A stretch of DNA of 21,082 nt from an uncultured Clostridia bacterium (lineage in GTDB: Bacteria > Bacillota_A > Clostridia > TANB77 > CAG-508). Of this stretch, positions 10,101 through 16,220 are shown in pieces. The first letter of the stretch is position 1. Each line of letters starts with the position of its first letter. The notes below the pieces were generated by a model. That model did no database searches. It was not told where the DNA came from and saw only the letters and a list, made by a program, of their open reading frames with translations. The stretch is taken from assembly GCA_947628465.1 (NCBI GenBank), contig CANQZZ010000015.1, forward strand, positions 1 to 21,082. The letters are read 5' to 3'. The position numbers and the translations under genes are program-made.

Positions 10101-10416
10101 ATATGTCTATAAAACTTTTAGTATATGCTTCTTTCTTTTGTAAATTGTTTAGTTTTCCATATCCTCTAATTGCATAAGTTTCTAGTGATTCGTCTAAGTC
10201 ATCTTTAACCGCACGGCATAATTCTTCTATTGCTAATGGATCGATCGTATTGCCAACTAAAATTCTTATTTTTTTATCTTTTAATTCATCTGCTAATGCA
10301 TTAAATCCTGAAAAATAAAAAAATGCAGTTAATATATCGACACTTTCTGCTTGATTCAATGCATTTCTTAATGAATCTATCATCTTTTTTTCTCTATTAT
10401 CTATTATTGATGCCAT
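7129..10416 (-). CDS. PLD-nuclease-like domain fused to an SNF2/DEAH superfamily 2 helicase
   Basis: This ~1095-residue protein probably translocates on DNA and cuts unmodified DNA. Residues ~1-230 are phospholipase-D-like, with H146-A-K-A-Y-I-I and a downstream FAGSSNFTFNG block matching the HKD signature, although the aspartate expected after HxKx4 is replaced by threonine. Superfamily 2 motifs follow: Walker A-like ADVVGLGKS (K304), D371-E-A-H, LTATP, and C-terminal IVATDALSEGFNLNRAG with Q806-RIGRINR. The remaining ~230 residues are unassigned. I place the start at 10416 (MASIIDN), because GGGGGAG lies 7 bases upstream; an in-frame ATG at 10470 has no such site. It leads a two-gene operon with the methylase. 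A single HKD motif would be expected to act as a dimer, as in BfiI-type nucleases. A nuclease role is inferred from family, not seen. Confidence 0.85.
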   Translation of the reverse strand: MASIIDNREKKMIDSLRNALNQAESVDILTAFFYFSGFNALADELKDKKIRILVGNTIDPLAIEELCRAVKDDLDESLETYAIRGYGKLNNLQKKEAYTKSFIDIFNKSSLSEQFDSTDSQNVFKMFLEKIKNGSLEIRLTATQNHAKAYIITNKEEYSCFGDQKGIVFAGSSNFTFNGLLGQGEMNERFSDNDKYDEYKSKFEDLWNDSRSIDICIKDGNKDFERTLKEKLWIFAKPEPYKIYTRILYELFNSSDSNDINTPSDITNGKFFNLKYQLDAIKLGVDCINKNNGVIIADVVGLGKSIIASAIAYNLDIQKTVIIAPPHLVDQWNDYQQEFGLRGVKVYSSGKIEEIYNNYSDNPEPILYILDEAHRYRNELSNDYQMLHQLTRSNPDNKVILLTATPYNNRPQDLFALIKLFQTPSRSTINTVDNLGIKFRELIARYNRLEKEGKKNLSKSIKKELNKLSEELRVMIDPVIIRRSRIDLKQIKEYDEDLKMQKIEFPEIIGPNLVEYDLGDIRDLYIKTLDRLSNQFNCARYNPSYYLKDLDEFNEKYGELFGEMNIQLFQRNLAQFIKRLLVTRFESSKAAFKTTLTSILKSYEAIKKWWDKGYVPIKKSGYLPDPNEEEIQTTLDEINSEDEILDLDKIKKKAIPFERELFKEEYIEAIEKDIELLKNIYNDWFIGDELGDDPKYNEVAETLKKLLSENPKRKIVIFSSFADTANYVSKKLSEEGFKVFLYTGGSSRNDRNIVKRNFDASYKETEQRNDYDIIVATDALSEGFNLNRAGVIINYDIPYNPTRVVQRIGRINRINKKIFDKIYIYNLFPTDIGEKNTLIKGISTLKMLLINNIIGSDTKTLTPDETLESYFKRQYKEASEEENEISWDVEYRNDYNLVKHNNIFIDEILQIPERARIVRKNQEEECAISFAKRGNNSLFAIAMPEEEAQIMPAEKVLKLFKAEQTEKGFESDSTLDEKFAILRDEIKQTYPKIKIDKRKGIALENIKQLMVICSKEKDYLNDLYDVIQNYDDLSDGELKYIANIKIIPAKADEIVMGLKEKLPVHYIIQIKTKAEAIDAQTETIIFTEDLRNDND

Positions 10417-10529
10417 ATAGGTTCTCCCCCTTTTAATATTTTTAAATAAATATTGAACTATATCAGGCAAAGTGAAATTTTAAGTTGTCATTTTATTTTT
10501 CTAACTTATTTATAATAATACTATTATAT

Positions 10530-10558
10530 TTTATATCATAAGACAACATTTTTCTCAA
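10530..10558 (-). promoter_or_regulatory. Promoter of the helicase-methyltransferase operon
   Basis: On the minus strand TTGAGA (10553-10558) is 17 bp from TATAAA (10530-10535), with TGA directly before the -10. The transcript would have a leader of about 110 bases before the ATG at 10416. Confidence 0.65.
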
Positions 10559-10567
10559 CAAAATCGA

Positions 10568-10803
10568 CTAAATTTGCTTTGTATTTTTTGTCGAGGCTTG
10601 TCCATTAATATAAAAAACAAAATAATTCTGTAAAACAATTACATTATTATTCTGCTTTTTTAATTTAGTCTTTTTTTCAAGTAACCAATCTAATACGTTT
10701 ATCTTCTTTATTCCATCAAAATCAGCATCTAAGTCATCATCTAATGTTAATATAATTTTTGGATAATTATCATTTATCTTTTTCAATGGTGCTAGTTCTA
10801 TTT
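10568..10803 (-). pseudogene. 3' fragment of a DUF4143-type ATPase gene (decayed copy)
   Basis: The fragment encodes KKINDNYPKIILTLDDDLDA followed by DFDGIKKINVLDWLLEKK, which is almost identical to the C-terminus of the ATPase at the right edge of the window. Homology begins abruptly at about 10800, so the N-terminal ~90 percent of the gene is missing. A run of seven A residues here, eight in the intact copy, shifts the frame just before the normal stop and adds an unrelated tail (TKLKKQNNNVIVLQ). It is therefore a remnant, not a functional 72-residue gene. It sits immediately upstream of the restriction-like operon promoter on the same strand, and the fragment carries the terminator that followed the original gene. 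Confidence 0.8.
10579..10799. repeat. Direct repeat copy 1 (~221 bp, partner at 20559-20780)
   Basis: This copy spans the 3' end of a DUF4143 ATPase gene plus its downstream terminator. By eye it is more than 90 percent identical to 20559-20780 in the same orientation, with a few substitutions and short indels. Confidence 0.9.
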
Positions 10804-10959
10804 CCTATGTTATCATATAAATATTTAGTTACTCTTTCTAAAGTGTTTTATCATGAGTATATTATTATCTTTCAAAATCTAACATTTTGCAATCTAAATG
10901 CATTTCCCAACATCTTTGGTAAAAAGTTTCTTTTAATTCTATTAAAATCCTTTTTATGA

Positions 10960-10984
10960 TATAATAATACAAAAGTCAGGAGGA
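10960..10984 (+). promoter_or_regulatory. Extended -10 promoter and ribosome site of the acetyltransferase gene
   Basis: TGATATAAT (hexamer 10960-10965) is an extended -10 without a good -35. AGGAGG (10978-10983) lies 7 bases before the ATG at 10991, so the leader is very short. I see nothing else in 10804-10955. Confidence 0.65.
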
Positions 10985-10990
10985 AAGCAT

Positions 10991-11476
10991 ATGGATATAA
11001 TTGAATATGATTCAAAATATGATGAACAAATAAAAGATTTGTTAGTAGAACTACAAAATTATTTAATCGATATTGATGATTGGCACACACAAGTAATGTA
11101 TCCTGAATACAGAGAAGGAAACTTTCAAATGGATATGAGAAAAGTTAATTCTCAAGAAGGTAAAATATATATAGCAATTGATAATAATGCAGTTATAGGA
11201 TTAATCATGGGAATAGTTTCAGAAAAAGATGAAATTGATAAGCTTACAAACGACTGTGCTAGAACTGGTTCTGTAATTGAATTAATTGTCAAAGATAATA
11301 TACGAGGAAATGGAATTGGTAAAATATTACTAGAAAAAATTGAAGAACATTTTAAGAATATTGACTGCAAAAGAATCAATATTGAAGTATTTGGTCCAAA
11401 TAAAAAAGGATTGAATTTTTATCAGAAAAATGGTTATATTCCTCGTGATATAATCGTTTCAAAAAAACTAGATTAA
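10991..11476 (+). CDS. GNAT family N-acetyltransferase
   Basis: The 161-residue protein has the GNAT fold signature. Strand 4 and the acetyl-CoA pyrophosphate loop are in GSVIELIVKDNIRGNGIG, with R105-G-N-G-I-G matching R/QxxGxG/A, followed by a helix (KILLEKIEEHF). A C-terminal FGPNKKGLNFYQKNGYIPR matches the usual motif B. Length is typical for a single GNAT domain. It transfers acetyl from acetyl-CoA to an amine, but the substrate cannot be told; small-molecule, antibiotic and protein N-terminus acetylases all share this pattern. It has its own promoter and is the only gene on the plus strand between two minus-strand blocks. It ends 36 bp before the tRNA-fMet scar terminator (stop 11474-11476). 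Confidence 0.88.
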   Translation: MDIIEYDSKYDEQIKDLLVELQNYLIDIDDWHTQVMYPEYREGNFQMDMRKVNSQEGKIYIAIDNNAVIGLIMGIVSEKDEIDKLTNDCARTGSVIELIVKDNIRGNGIGKILLEKIEEHFKNIDCKRINIEVFGPNKKGLNFYQKNGYIPRDIIVSKKLD

Positions 11477-11512
11477 TTTGTTTTAATTCTTACAATCTCA
11501 TTCGCCTAATTG

Positions 11513-11546
11513 TAAAAAATAAGAGCCCACAATCTCTTGCGACTCT
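11513..11546 (-). terminator. Terminator after the tRNA-fMet 3' remnant
   Basis: On the minus strand AGAGTC (41-46 of the 11500s) pairs with GGCTCT (11522-11527), with one G-T pair, and is followed by TATTTTTTAC. It lies 12 bases after the CCA end of the tRNA remnant, as expected for a native tRNA transcription terminator. Confidence 0.6.
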
Positions 11547-11557
11547 AGTAAACTTTT

Positions 11558-11602
11558 TGGTTGCGGGGGTAAGACTCGAACTTACGACATTAGGGTTATG
11601 AG
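11558..11602 (-). tRNA. 3' half of an initiator tRNA-Met (scar, not a functional tRNA)
   Basis: Read on the minus strand this segment starts in the anticodon loop (CTCATAACCC, anticodon CAT). It continues through a variable region, an intact T arm (GTAAG, loop TTCGAGT, CTTAC) and the acceptor strand CCCCGCA with encoded ACCA. The D arm, 5' acceptor strand and 5' anticodon stem are absent; the sequence upstream (GGCAGGTCGCC) does not pair. The order matches initiator tRNA-fMet. Such 3' halves are left when an integrative element inserts at a tRNA gene, so this is a probable attachment-site remnant. Confidence 0.75.
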
Positions 11603-11762
11603 GGCGACCTGCCTGTTTCTTGTACTTTAGTGAAATCAAAGGTTTTATCTTGTATTTTAACACCTTCGGGGTTTTGACATAGCAAACATTTGTGTAATTT
11701 TTTGTTTTCTTTCTTATATATCTCATCAATTCTTGTATATCTGCTGGTTTTAAATCTGACAT
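11596..11762 (-). pseudogene. Small frameshifted ORF downstream of the Fic gene
   Basis: A good ribosome site (AAAGGAGT) and ATG at 11762 start MSDLKPADIQELM, 12 bp after the Fic stop codon. In the initial frame the protein-like character is then lost. From about 11720 a different frame reads KKENKKLHKCLLCQNPEGV and then KIQDKTFDFTKVQETGRSPS, ending at a stop (11596-11598) inside the tRNA scar. That stretch has balanced charges and a CxxC pair. I infer a ~55-residue protein broken by a small indel near 11722-11727. If the first frame is used instead, a 90-residue ORF runs to 11490 through the tRNA remnant. No family is recognised. Confidence 0.4.
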
Positions 11763-11774
11763 TTTATACTCCTT

Positions 11775-12707
11775 TTATTTCAAATAATACTCTATCATTT
11801 TTATATACTGATCTTGTGCATTTAAGCATGTATCATTTAAATATCCTTTTTCACTTTTGTATTCTTTCAAACCTCTATAATAAAACAATTTATCTGCGTC
11901 TTGTATAATGAATGGAATAATATTGTTTTTTAAACATTCTTTAAACATAATAATTCTTCCTATTCTACCATTACCATCCTGAAATGGATGTATACTCTCA
12001 AATCTGTAATGAAATTCAATTATTTCTTTTATAGTAACTTGTTTAAGTGAATTATACCAATCCATTAATTTTGATATTTCTTTTTCAACATTATTTGGTG
12101 ACGTTGTTTTAATACCACTTCCTATTGTATTAGCTCTTTGTTTATATTCTCCAACATTGAACCATTCTACTCTACTATCAGAAGTACCATCTTTCAAAAT
12201 CTTATGAAATTCTTTTATAATTTTTTCAGTTAATTTTTTATCTGCTACATCTAACATATAATCAACTAATTTAAAGTGATTAGCTGTTTCTAATATATCA
12301 TCTACTTTTGCAACCGTATCACCTTCAAATAAAATAGTATTTGTTTCGAAAATATATCTTGTTTGTTCTTCTGTTAACGTACTTCCTTCAATATGATTTG
12401 TATTATATGCAAACGAAACTTGAGTTCGATGATATAAATTTCCTTTTAATTTCATTTCTTTTTGTTCTCTAAGTATATCTAATACATTTATTTTAGAAAT
12501 ATCAAATTTATCTTCTTTGTCATTTAATAATTCATCAATTGATATTTCAAATAATTCAGCTAATCTTTTTATCGATTCAATACTAGGCTCTAAGCTACCT
12601 GATTCATATTTTGAAACTGTAGCAGCACTAACATCCAAAATATCAGCGAGGTCATTTTGAGTCATATTTTTATTTTCTCTATATAACTTAATTCTATCTC
12701 CTAACAT
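11775..12707 (-). CDS. XRE-type HTH domain fused to a Fic domain (class II, self-inhibited)
   Basis: Residues 1-62 are an XRE/Cro helix-turn-helix (MTQNDLADILDVSAATVSKY). After a linker, the Fic domain carries the catalytic loop H240-PFQDGNGRIGR, the full HPFx(D/E)GNGRxxR signature needed for AMP or other nucleotide transfer to a protein hydroxyl. Upstream is T103-NHIEG, matching the [S/T]xxxE[G/N] autoinhibitory helix; its position before the Fic core makes this class II. The protein is cytoplasmic, 310 residues, and complete. The start at 12707 has AAAGGAGAG upstream. The HTH fusion suggests it binds DNA, perhaps its own promoter, where two similar dyads lie (12754-12768 and 12795-12809). 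The target of modification is unknown. Fic proteins of this design are common next to toxin-antitoxin and defence genes. Confidence 0.9.
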   Translation of the reverse strand: MLGDRIKLYRENKNMTQNDLADILDVSAATVSKYESGSLEPSIESIKRLAELFEISIDELLNDKEDKFDISKINVLDILREQKEMKLKGNLYHRTQVSFAYNTNHIEGSTLTEEQTRYIFETNTILFEGDTVAKVDDILETANHFKLVDYMLDVADKKLTEKIIKEFHKILKDGTSDSRVEWFNVGEYKQRANTIGSGIKTTSPNNVEKEISKLMDWYNSLKQVTIKEIIEFHYRFESIHPFQDGNGRIGRIIMFKECLKNNIIPFIIQDADKLFYYRGLKEYKSEKGYLNDTCLNAQDQYIKMIEYYLK

Positions 12708-12739
12708 AATAAAAACTCTCCTTTTTAGATTATAATACT

Positions 12740-12809
12740 ATTATATCATATTATTTCCAAAAAAGAAAGTTTTTATTTAATTATATTATTATTTTTTCTA
12801 AAATAGAAA
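12740..12809 (-). promoter_or_regulatory. Fic gene promoter with two similar dyad elements
   Basis: An extended -10, TGATATAAT, lies at 12740-12748 on the minus strand, with no clear -35. Two 15-mers that differ at only two positions, TTTCCAAAAAAGAAA (12754-12768) and TTTCTAAAATAGAAA (12795-12809, a perfect 6-3-6 dyad), are spaced 41 bp centre to centre, near four helical turns. They are candidate operators for the HTH half of the Fic protein. I see no clear terminator in the gap after the VIT/vWA gene. Confidence 0.45.
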
Positions 12810-12827
12810 TCATTAATCTCATCCAGC

Positions 12828-15149
12828 TTACCATGAATGATTTGCTGTTATTAAATGTTCTATCGCTTTATCAATATTCTCAACTACTTTGTCATTTTCA
12901 ACTATTGTTTTTATTTCATCTTCAGATAGCTCTTTAAATTCTACACTTATTTTTAAATTAGTTACTGCTATCTTTCTAAAGTTTTCATCCATTAACTCCA
13001 ATGTTTCCCTTTTATCAAGGAATCTGTTATCTTGTAATTGTTTATAACATATACATAAAAGTTTTAAATATAATTCACTTCCTAATAATTCTTGTTTATG
13101 ATTCCTTAAGAATCTTAATAAATCATTGTAGTTGAAATTATTCTTTTTCTTTTTTAAATAGTATATAGCATATAATAAAAATGTTAGTATTGATTTTTCA
13201 TTTTGGGAAACAAATACTTTGTAGTATTCATTTATCTTCTCTTCTAATAATTTTTCATTTGTTTTCTTAACTTCTATTGGTTTACTTCCTGAATTTACTA
13301 CCTTTTTCTTTCTTACGAAACAAGGTATATCAAGGTCATTCGAACTATTTGAACTACTTCTTGATCTTAGGAATGATGGTATGTCCATATCACAGCATTC
13401 CTCTTCTTCACATTCATCCATTTCAAACATATCCCATACCTTATTCATAAACGCACCTTTAGCAAACTTATTACTCAATTTTGTTTCTTGATATTTTGGA
13501 ATTTCTAATAATTTATCTTTTCTTTCATATACTGTTATAAATGATGTATATTTAGAATTAATATTGTATTTCTCTGATAACTCTATTATCATTTTTTTAT
13601 AATTTCCTATTTTTTCATCATCATATGTATTTCTTATATATTCCTCTAGCCTATCCATTTCTTGTTTTGCAAATAATACTTCTAAATCTACATTTGTACT
13701 ATTGATATTATCTTTACTAATTTTCCATATATACTCTTTATCAAGAATTTTACCTTTTAATTGTATATCATCTTGCAATTTTTCAACTTTTGCAAAAACA
13801 TTAAAGAACTCATAATTAAATAAGCATTCTTCTTCTCTTATTTCATCTATAATTTTATTATTACCATAATCTATGGTTAATTCTTCTAACAATGGCGTTT
13901 GTATTCTTGCAAATGTTCTAATTATTTTATCATCTATTTTTTCATTAGGTTGTATTAATTCTGCTTTACCATTACCTGCTTTTGCTAATTGTTTTATAAA
14001 TGATGAATTAACATTTGTATCTATTCCAAATGGAAAGATTCTAATTCTATTAACATTATTTTCAACAAATTTTATTATTTCATCTTCATTTCCAACTTGA
14101 CCATCTGTAAACAATAATATTATTTTATCTGTATTTTTCTCATATAATGCAAATTTAATAGGATCTAATATTTCTGTTCCACCTAAAGGTTCTAATTTAT
14201 TAATATATCTTATTGCCTTTTTCATATTCTCTTCATTGTATTCAATTGATTTATTATTCATAGCTTCAAATTCTGATTCAAATGGAATTATATTAAATCT
14301 ATCTCCAACATCTAATTGCTTTAAACATTCAATTACTGCTCTCTTGGTTTCATCTAATTTTTCACCCATCATTGAACCAGATACATCTATTATGAATAAA
14401 TATTCCTTTTCACTATCCTCGTAAGAATCTAATATTTCTGGCATAAATGATAAATAAATCATATCATTTTCATCTATTGTCTTTGATGTAATTGCGTTAG
14501 ATGATAGCTCATTTTTCAATTCTATTAATAATTTAAAATCTTTAGATAAATCATAGTTTAATACCTCTACTCTTTCTACATTATCTTCATCTATAACGTT
14601 TATTTTATGGCTTGGACAACTAATACTTTTTCTATTTAATGATTTATCAATATTTACATTAAAATCTATTGTATAATCAACCTTCCCATAAACTAATTTA
14701 CTTGTAATATTAGATTTATATCTAGGAGTAACCAAAGTAGGCATTAAAATTTGTATAGTATTATCAATAATTTCAAATTTATCAATATATTGAATTTTTA
14801 CAGTAACCTCTTCGTCTCTATCAATTTTTCCAACAGAAATCTTAAATATATTGTCTGTTTTTTGTTCCATCATGTATGCACTATTACCTTTAACAATATT
14901 TTTCTGATACTCTTTTTTAGCTTCTCCTTTTTCTTTGCATTTTCCCTTTAAAACTCTATCTTCAACATTTATTTCAAATCCAACAACTGTTGCTGTTTCA
15001 ACTATTGGAAAAGTATACCCTACTTCTAATATATCTTTTGTATTATTTTTATAAACTTGTTCAATTTCAAATGAACCAAACTTTCCTATAACATTACCTG
15101 TTATTTTTACTTTTTTGAGAGCTAGCTCTCTTAAATCTACAACATTCAT
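12828..15149 (-). CDS. VIT domain / von Willebrand factor A domain protein
   Basis: The 773-residue protein has an N-terminal VIT (vault/inter-alpha-trypsin) domain (about 1-130) and a vWA domain (about 247-420). A complete metal-ion-dependent adhesion site is present: D255-V-S257-G-S259, T325 in GGTEI, and D349 in FTDGQ. No signal peptide or membrane segment is seen, so it is probably cytoplasmic. After the vWA there is a beta-rich region, then a Cys- and Ser-rich linker containing two similar peptides, D587-MDIPSFLRSR and D605-LDIPCFVRKK. A helical C-terminal region (about 640-773) follows. The linker peptides resemble the FtsZ C-terminal peptide. The gene starts one base after the MerR gene's stop, so expression follows the MerR promoter. 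VIT-vWA proteins are scaffolds for metal-dependent protein contacts, and the role of the bacterial ones is mostly unknown. Confidence 0.88.
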   Translation of the reverse strand: MNVVDLRELALKKVKITGNVIGKFGSFEIEQVYKNNTKDILEVGYTFPIVETATVVGFEINVEDRVLKGKCKEKGEAKKEYQKNIVKGNSAYMMEQKTDNIFKISVGKIDRDEEVTVKIQYIDKFEIIDNTIQILMPTLVTPRYKSNITSKLVYGKVDYTIDFNVNIDKSLNRKSISCPSHKINVIDEDNVERVEVLNYDLSKDFKLLIELKNELSSNAITSKTIDENDMIYLSFMPEILDSYEDSEKEYLFIIDVSGSMMGEKLDETKRAVIECLKQLDVGDRFNIIPFESEFEAMNNKSIEYNEENMKKAIRYINKLEPLGGTEILDPIKFALYEKNTDKIILLFTDGQVGNEDEIIKFVENNVNRIRIFPFGIDTNVNSSFIKQLAKAGNGKAELIQPNEKIDDKIIRTFARIQTPLLEELTIDYGNNKIIDEIREEECLFNYEFFNVFAKVEKLQDDIQLKGKILDKEYIWKISKDNINSTNVDLEVLFAKQEMDRLEEYIRNTYDDEKIGNYKKMIIELSEKYNINSKYTSFITVYERKDKLLEIPKYQETKLSNKFAKGAFMNKVWDMFEMDECEEEECCDMDIPSFLRSRSSSNSSNDLDIPCFVRKKKVVNSGSKPIEVKKTNEKLLEEKINEYYKVFVSQNEKSILTFLLYAIYYLKKKKNNFNYNDLLRFLRNHKQELLGSELYLKLLCICYKQLQDNRFLDKRETLELMDENFRKIAVTNLKISVEFKELSEDEIKTIVENDKVVENIDKAIEHLITANHSW

Positions 15150-15150
15150 A

Positions 15151-15555
15151 TTAATCCTCCATCATTTTTTCCACATATTTTTTTACATTCTCGATGATGT
15201 GTTTATATTTTTTACCATTTTCTTCTGAATAATGGATTTCAAATATATCACATACATTTTCTCTAATGTATATTTCCTGTTCTTCATCTCTAGCTATCTT
15301 TGTTTTTATTTCTTTAACATTTTTTTGTACTTTTTCTGTAGGATTTTCTAAAATATATTCTCTTATCTTATTTAATGGCATATATTCTGCCTGTAGTTTC
15401 TTTATTAGAAGTATTCTTTCCAGATGTTCATCATTATATAAGCTATTTACTCCACTACCTTCAGGTGGTAAAAGTAGACCTTTGCTTATATAATAGTGTA
15501 TTGTTCTTTTTGTAACTCCTGCTTTGTCTGCAAGTTCTGATACTTTGTATTCCAT
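15151..15555 (-). CDS. MerR family transcriptional regulator
   Basis: The 134-residue protein starts with a MerR winged HTH (residues ~2-70): YKVSELADKAGVTKRTIHYY, then a wing with GLLLPPEGSGVNSLY and the second HTH element. A helical segment (about 80-100) would form the dimer coiled coil, and the C-terminal 35 residues (ENVCDIFEIHYSEENGKK) may be a short effector or interaction region. It is too short for a large ligand domain. There is a single cysteine (C106) and no metal-binding CxnC pair, so a classical metal sensor is unlikely. The start at 15555 is served by AGAGGTGAG. The protein is co-transcribed with, and almost touching, the VIT/vWA gene, and presumably binds the perfect palindrome inside its own promoter. 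Confidence 0.9.
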   Translation of the reverse strand: MEYKVSELADKAGVTKRTIHYYISKGLLLPPEGSGVNSLYNDEHLERILLIKKLQAEYMPLNKIREYILENPTEKVQKNVKEIKTKIARDEEQEIYIRENVCDIFEIHYSEENGKKYKHIIENVKKYVEKMMED

Positions 15556-15576
15556 ATTCTCACCTCTTACATTTTT

Positions 15577-15605
15577 ATTTTATCATCGTTACGTAACGAT
15601 GTCAA
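15577..15605 (-). promoter_or_regulatory. MerR-type promoter with operator filling the spacer
   Basis: On the minus strand TTGACA (15600-15605) and TAAAAT (15577-15582) are 17 bp apart. The perfect 18-bp palindrome CATCGTTACGTAACGATG (15584-15601) occupies nearly the whole spacer, the placement used by MerR regulators. The spacer is 17 bp, not the 19-20 bp typical of MerR-activated promoters, so simple autorepression is plausible. Confidence 0.85.
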
Positions 15606-15632
15606 GATGCTCTTTAAAATTTTTTTAAATTA

Positions 15633-15662
15633 TTGATTTTTCCATCCAAGATATGCTATAAT
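15633..15662 (+). promoter_or_regulatory. Promoter of the small HTH-like gene
   Basis: TTGATT (15633-15638) and TATAAT (15657-15662) are 18 bp apart, with TGC before the -10. The ~100-base leader contains a small hairpin, AGGCT-ATA-AGCCT, near 15709-15721. Confidence 0.7.
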
Positions 15663-15769
15663 AGTTTTACAATTTAAATATTCAAGAAACAAAAATTCTC
15701 TTTTATTAGGCTATAAGCCTCAGATTACAATTATCAAATGTAGATAATATTAAAAAGGAGGAGGTTCTT

Positions 15770-16138
15770 ATGAATAGTAAGATTTGTGAATATTTAAATT
15801 GTAGTAAATCTAAGAGTTTTAATGAAACTCTTTTCTATTATATAGATAAGAGTGGTCATAAAGATTCTGAAATTTACAAGCGTGTAGATATTGATCGTAA
15901 GTTATTTTCTAAAATTAGATGTAATCAGGATTATATTCCTAGAAGGAATATAATTATCAAATTATGTTTTTCTTTAAGATTAAACAAATCTGAATTTAAT
16001 ACTTTACTAAACTCAGCTGGTTATTCTTTAAGTACAAACAAATTTGACCTAATTATAAACTACTGTTTAGATAATAACATCTATGATTTAAATATCATAA
16101 ACGATTATCTATTTACATACTGCAACGCTATTCTATAG
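15770..16138 (+). CDS. Small helix-turn-helix-like protein of unknown function
   Basis: The 122-residue protein contains FNETLFYYIDKSGHKDSEIY, then KRVDIDRKLFSKIRCNQDYI, then LRLNKSEFNTLLNSAGYSLS. This is the pattern of a recurrent Firmicutes family with an XRE-like all-helical core (a 'DRKLFSKIR' helix followed by 'L..A..L.L...E...LL..AGY.LS'), often annotated simply as HTH or hypothetical. The C-terminus (NIINDYLFTYCNAIL) also matches the family ending. Whether it binds DNA is unknown. The ribosome site AAGGAGGAGG (about 15755-15764) precedes the ATG. A tandem terminator overlaps the stop codon, so it is a single-gene transcript. It is divergent from the MerR-VIT operon, and the two promoters lie about 30 bp apart. 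Function cannot be assigned. Confidence 0.75.
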   Translation: MNSKICEYLNCSKSKSFNETLFYYIDKSGHKDSEIYKRVDIDRKLFSKIRCNQDYIPRRNIIIKLCFSLRLNKSEFNTLLNSAGYSLSTNKFDLIINYCLDNNIYDLNIINDYLFTYCNAIL

Positions 16139-16150
16139 CGTTATTTTTTT
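16124..16150 (+). terminator. Rho-independent terminator overlapping the HTH-like gene stop codon
   Basis: A perfect 8-bp stem, AACGCTAT (16124-16131) with ATAGCGTT (16135-16142), has a 3-base loop and is followed by ATTTTTTT. The stop codon lies in the second arm. Confidence 0.9.
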
Positions 16151-16174
16151 GTCGCTTTTTATGCGACCTTTTTT
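16151..16174 (+). terminator. Second, tandem terminator
   Basis: GTCGC (16151-16155) pairs with GCGAC (16163-16167), followed by CTTTTTT. It starts directly after the first terminator and backs it up. Confidence 0.75.
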
Positions 16175-16220
16175 GTTTCTATTCGTTTTATAATTTAGTA
16201 AAGTTAAGGAGTAGATAGAA

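Noticed and set aside
10417..10470. Longer N-terminus for the PLD-helicase (ATG at 10470)
   Set aside because: No ribosome site precedes it, while GGGGGAG is well placed for the ATG at 10416.
10872..11090. 72-residue minus-strand ORF over the acetyltransferase start
   Set aside because: It overlaps the GNAT promoter and N-terminus antisense and has no family-like sequence.
11490..11595. C-terminal part of a 90-residue ORF reading NPNVVSSSLTPATKKF
   Set aside because: This peptide is the familiar artefact of translating the 3' half of a tRNA gene; the DNA is the tRNA-fMet scar.
12754..12809. The two TTTCnAAAAnAGAAA elements as a terminator for the VIT/vWA gene
   Set aside because: Stems are only 4-6 bp of A/T and lack a following T run in the right place; an operator role fits better.
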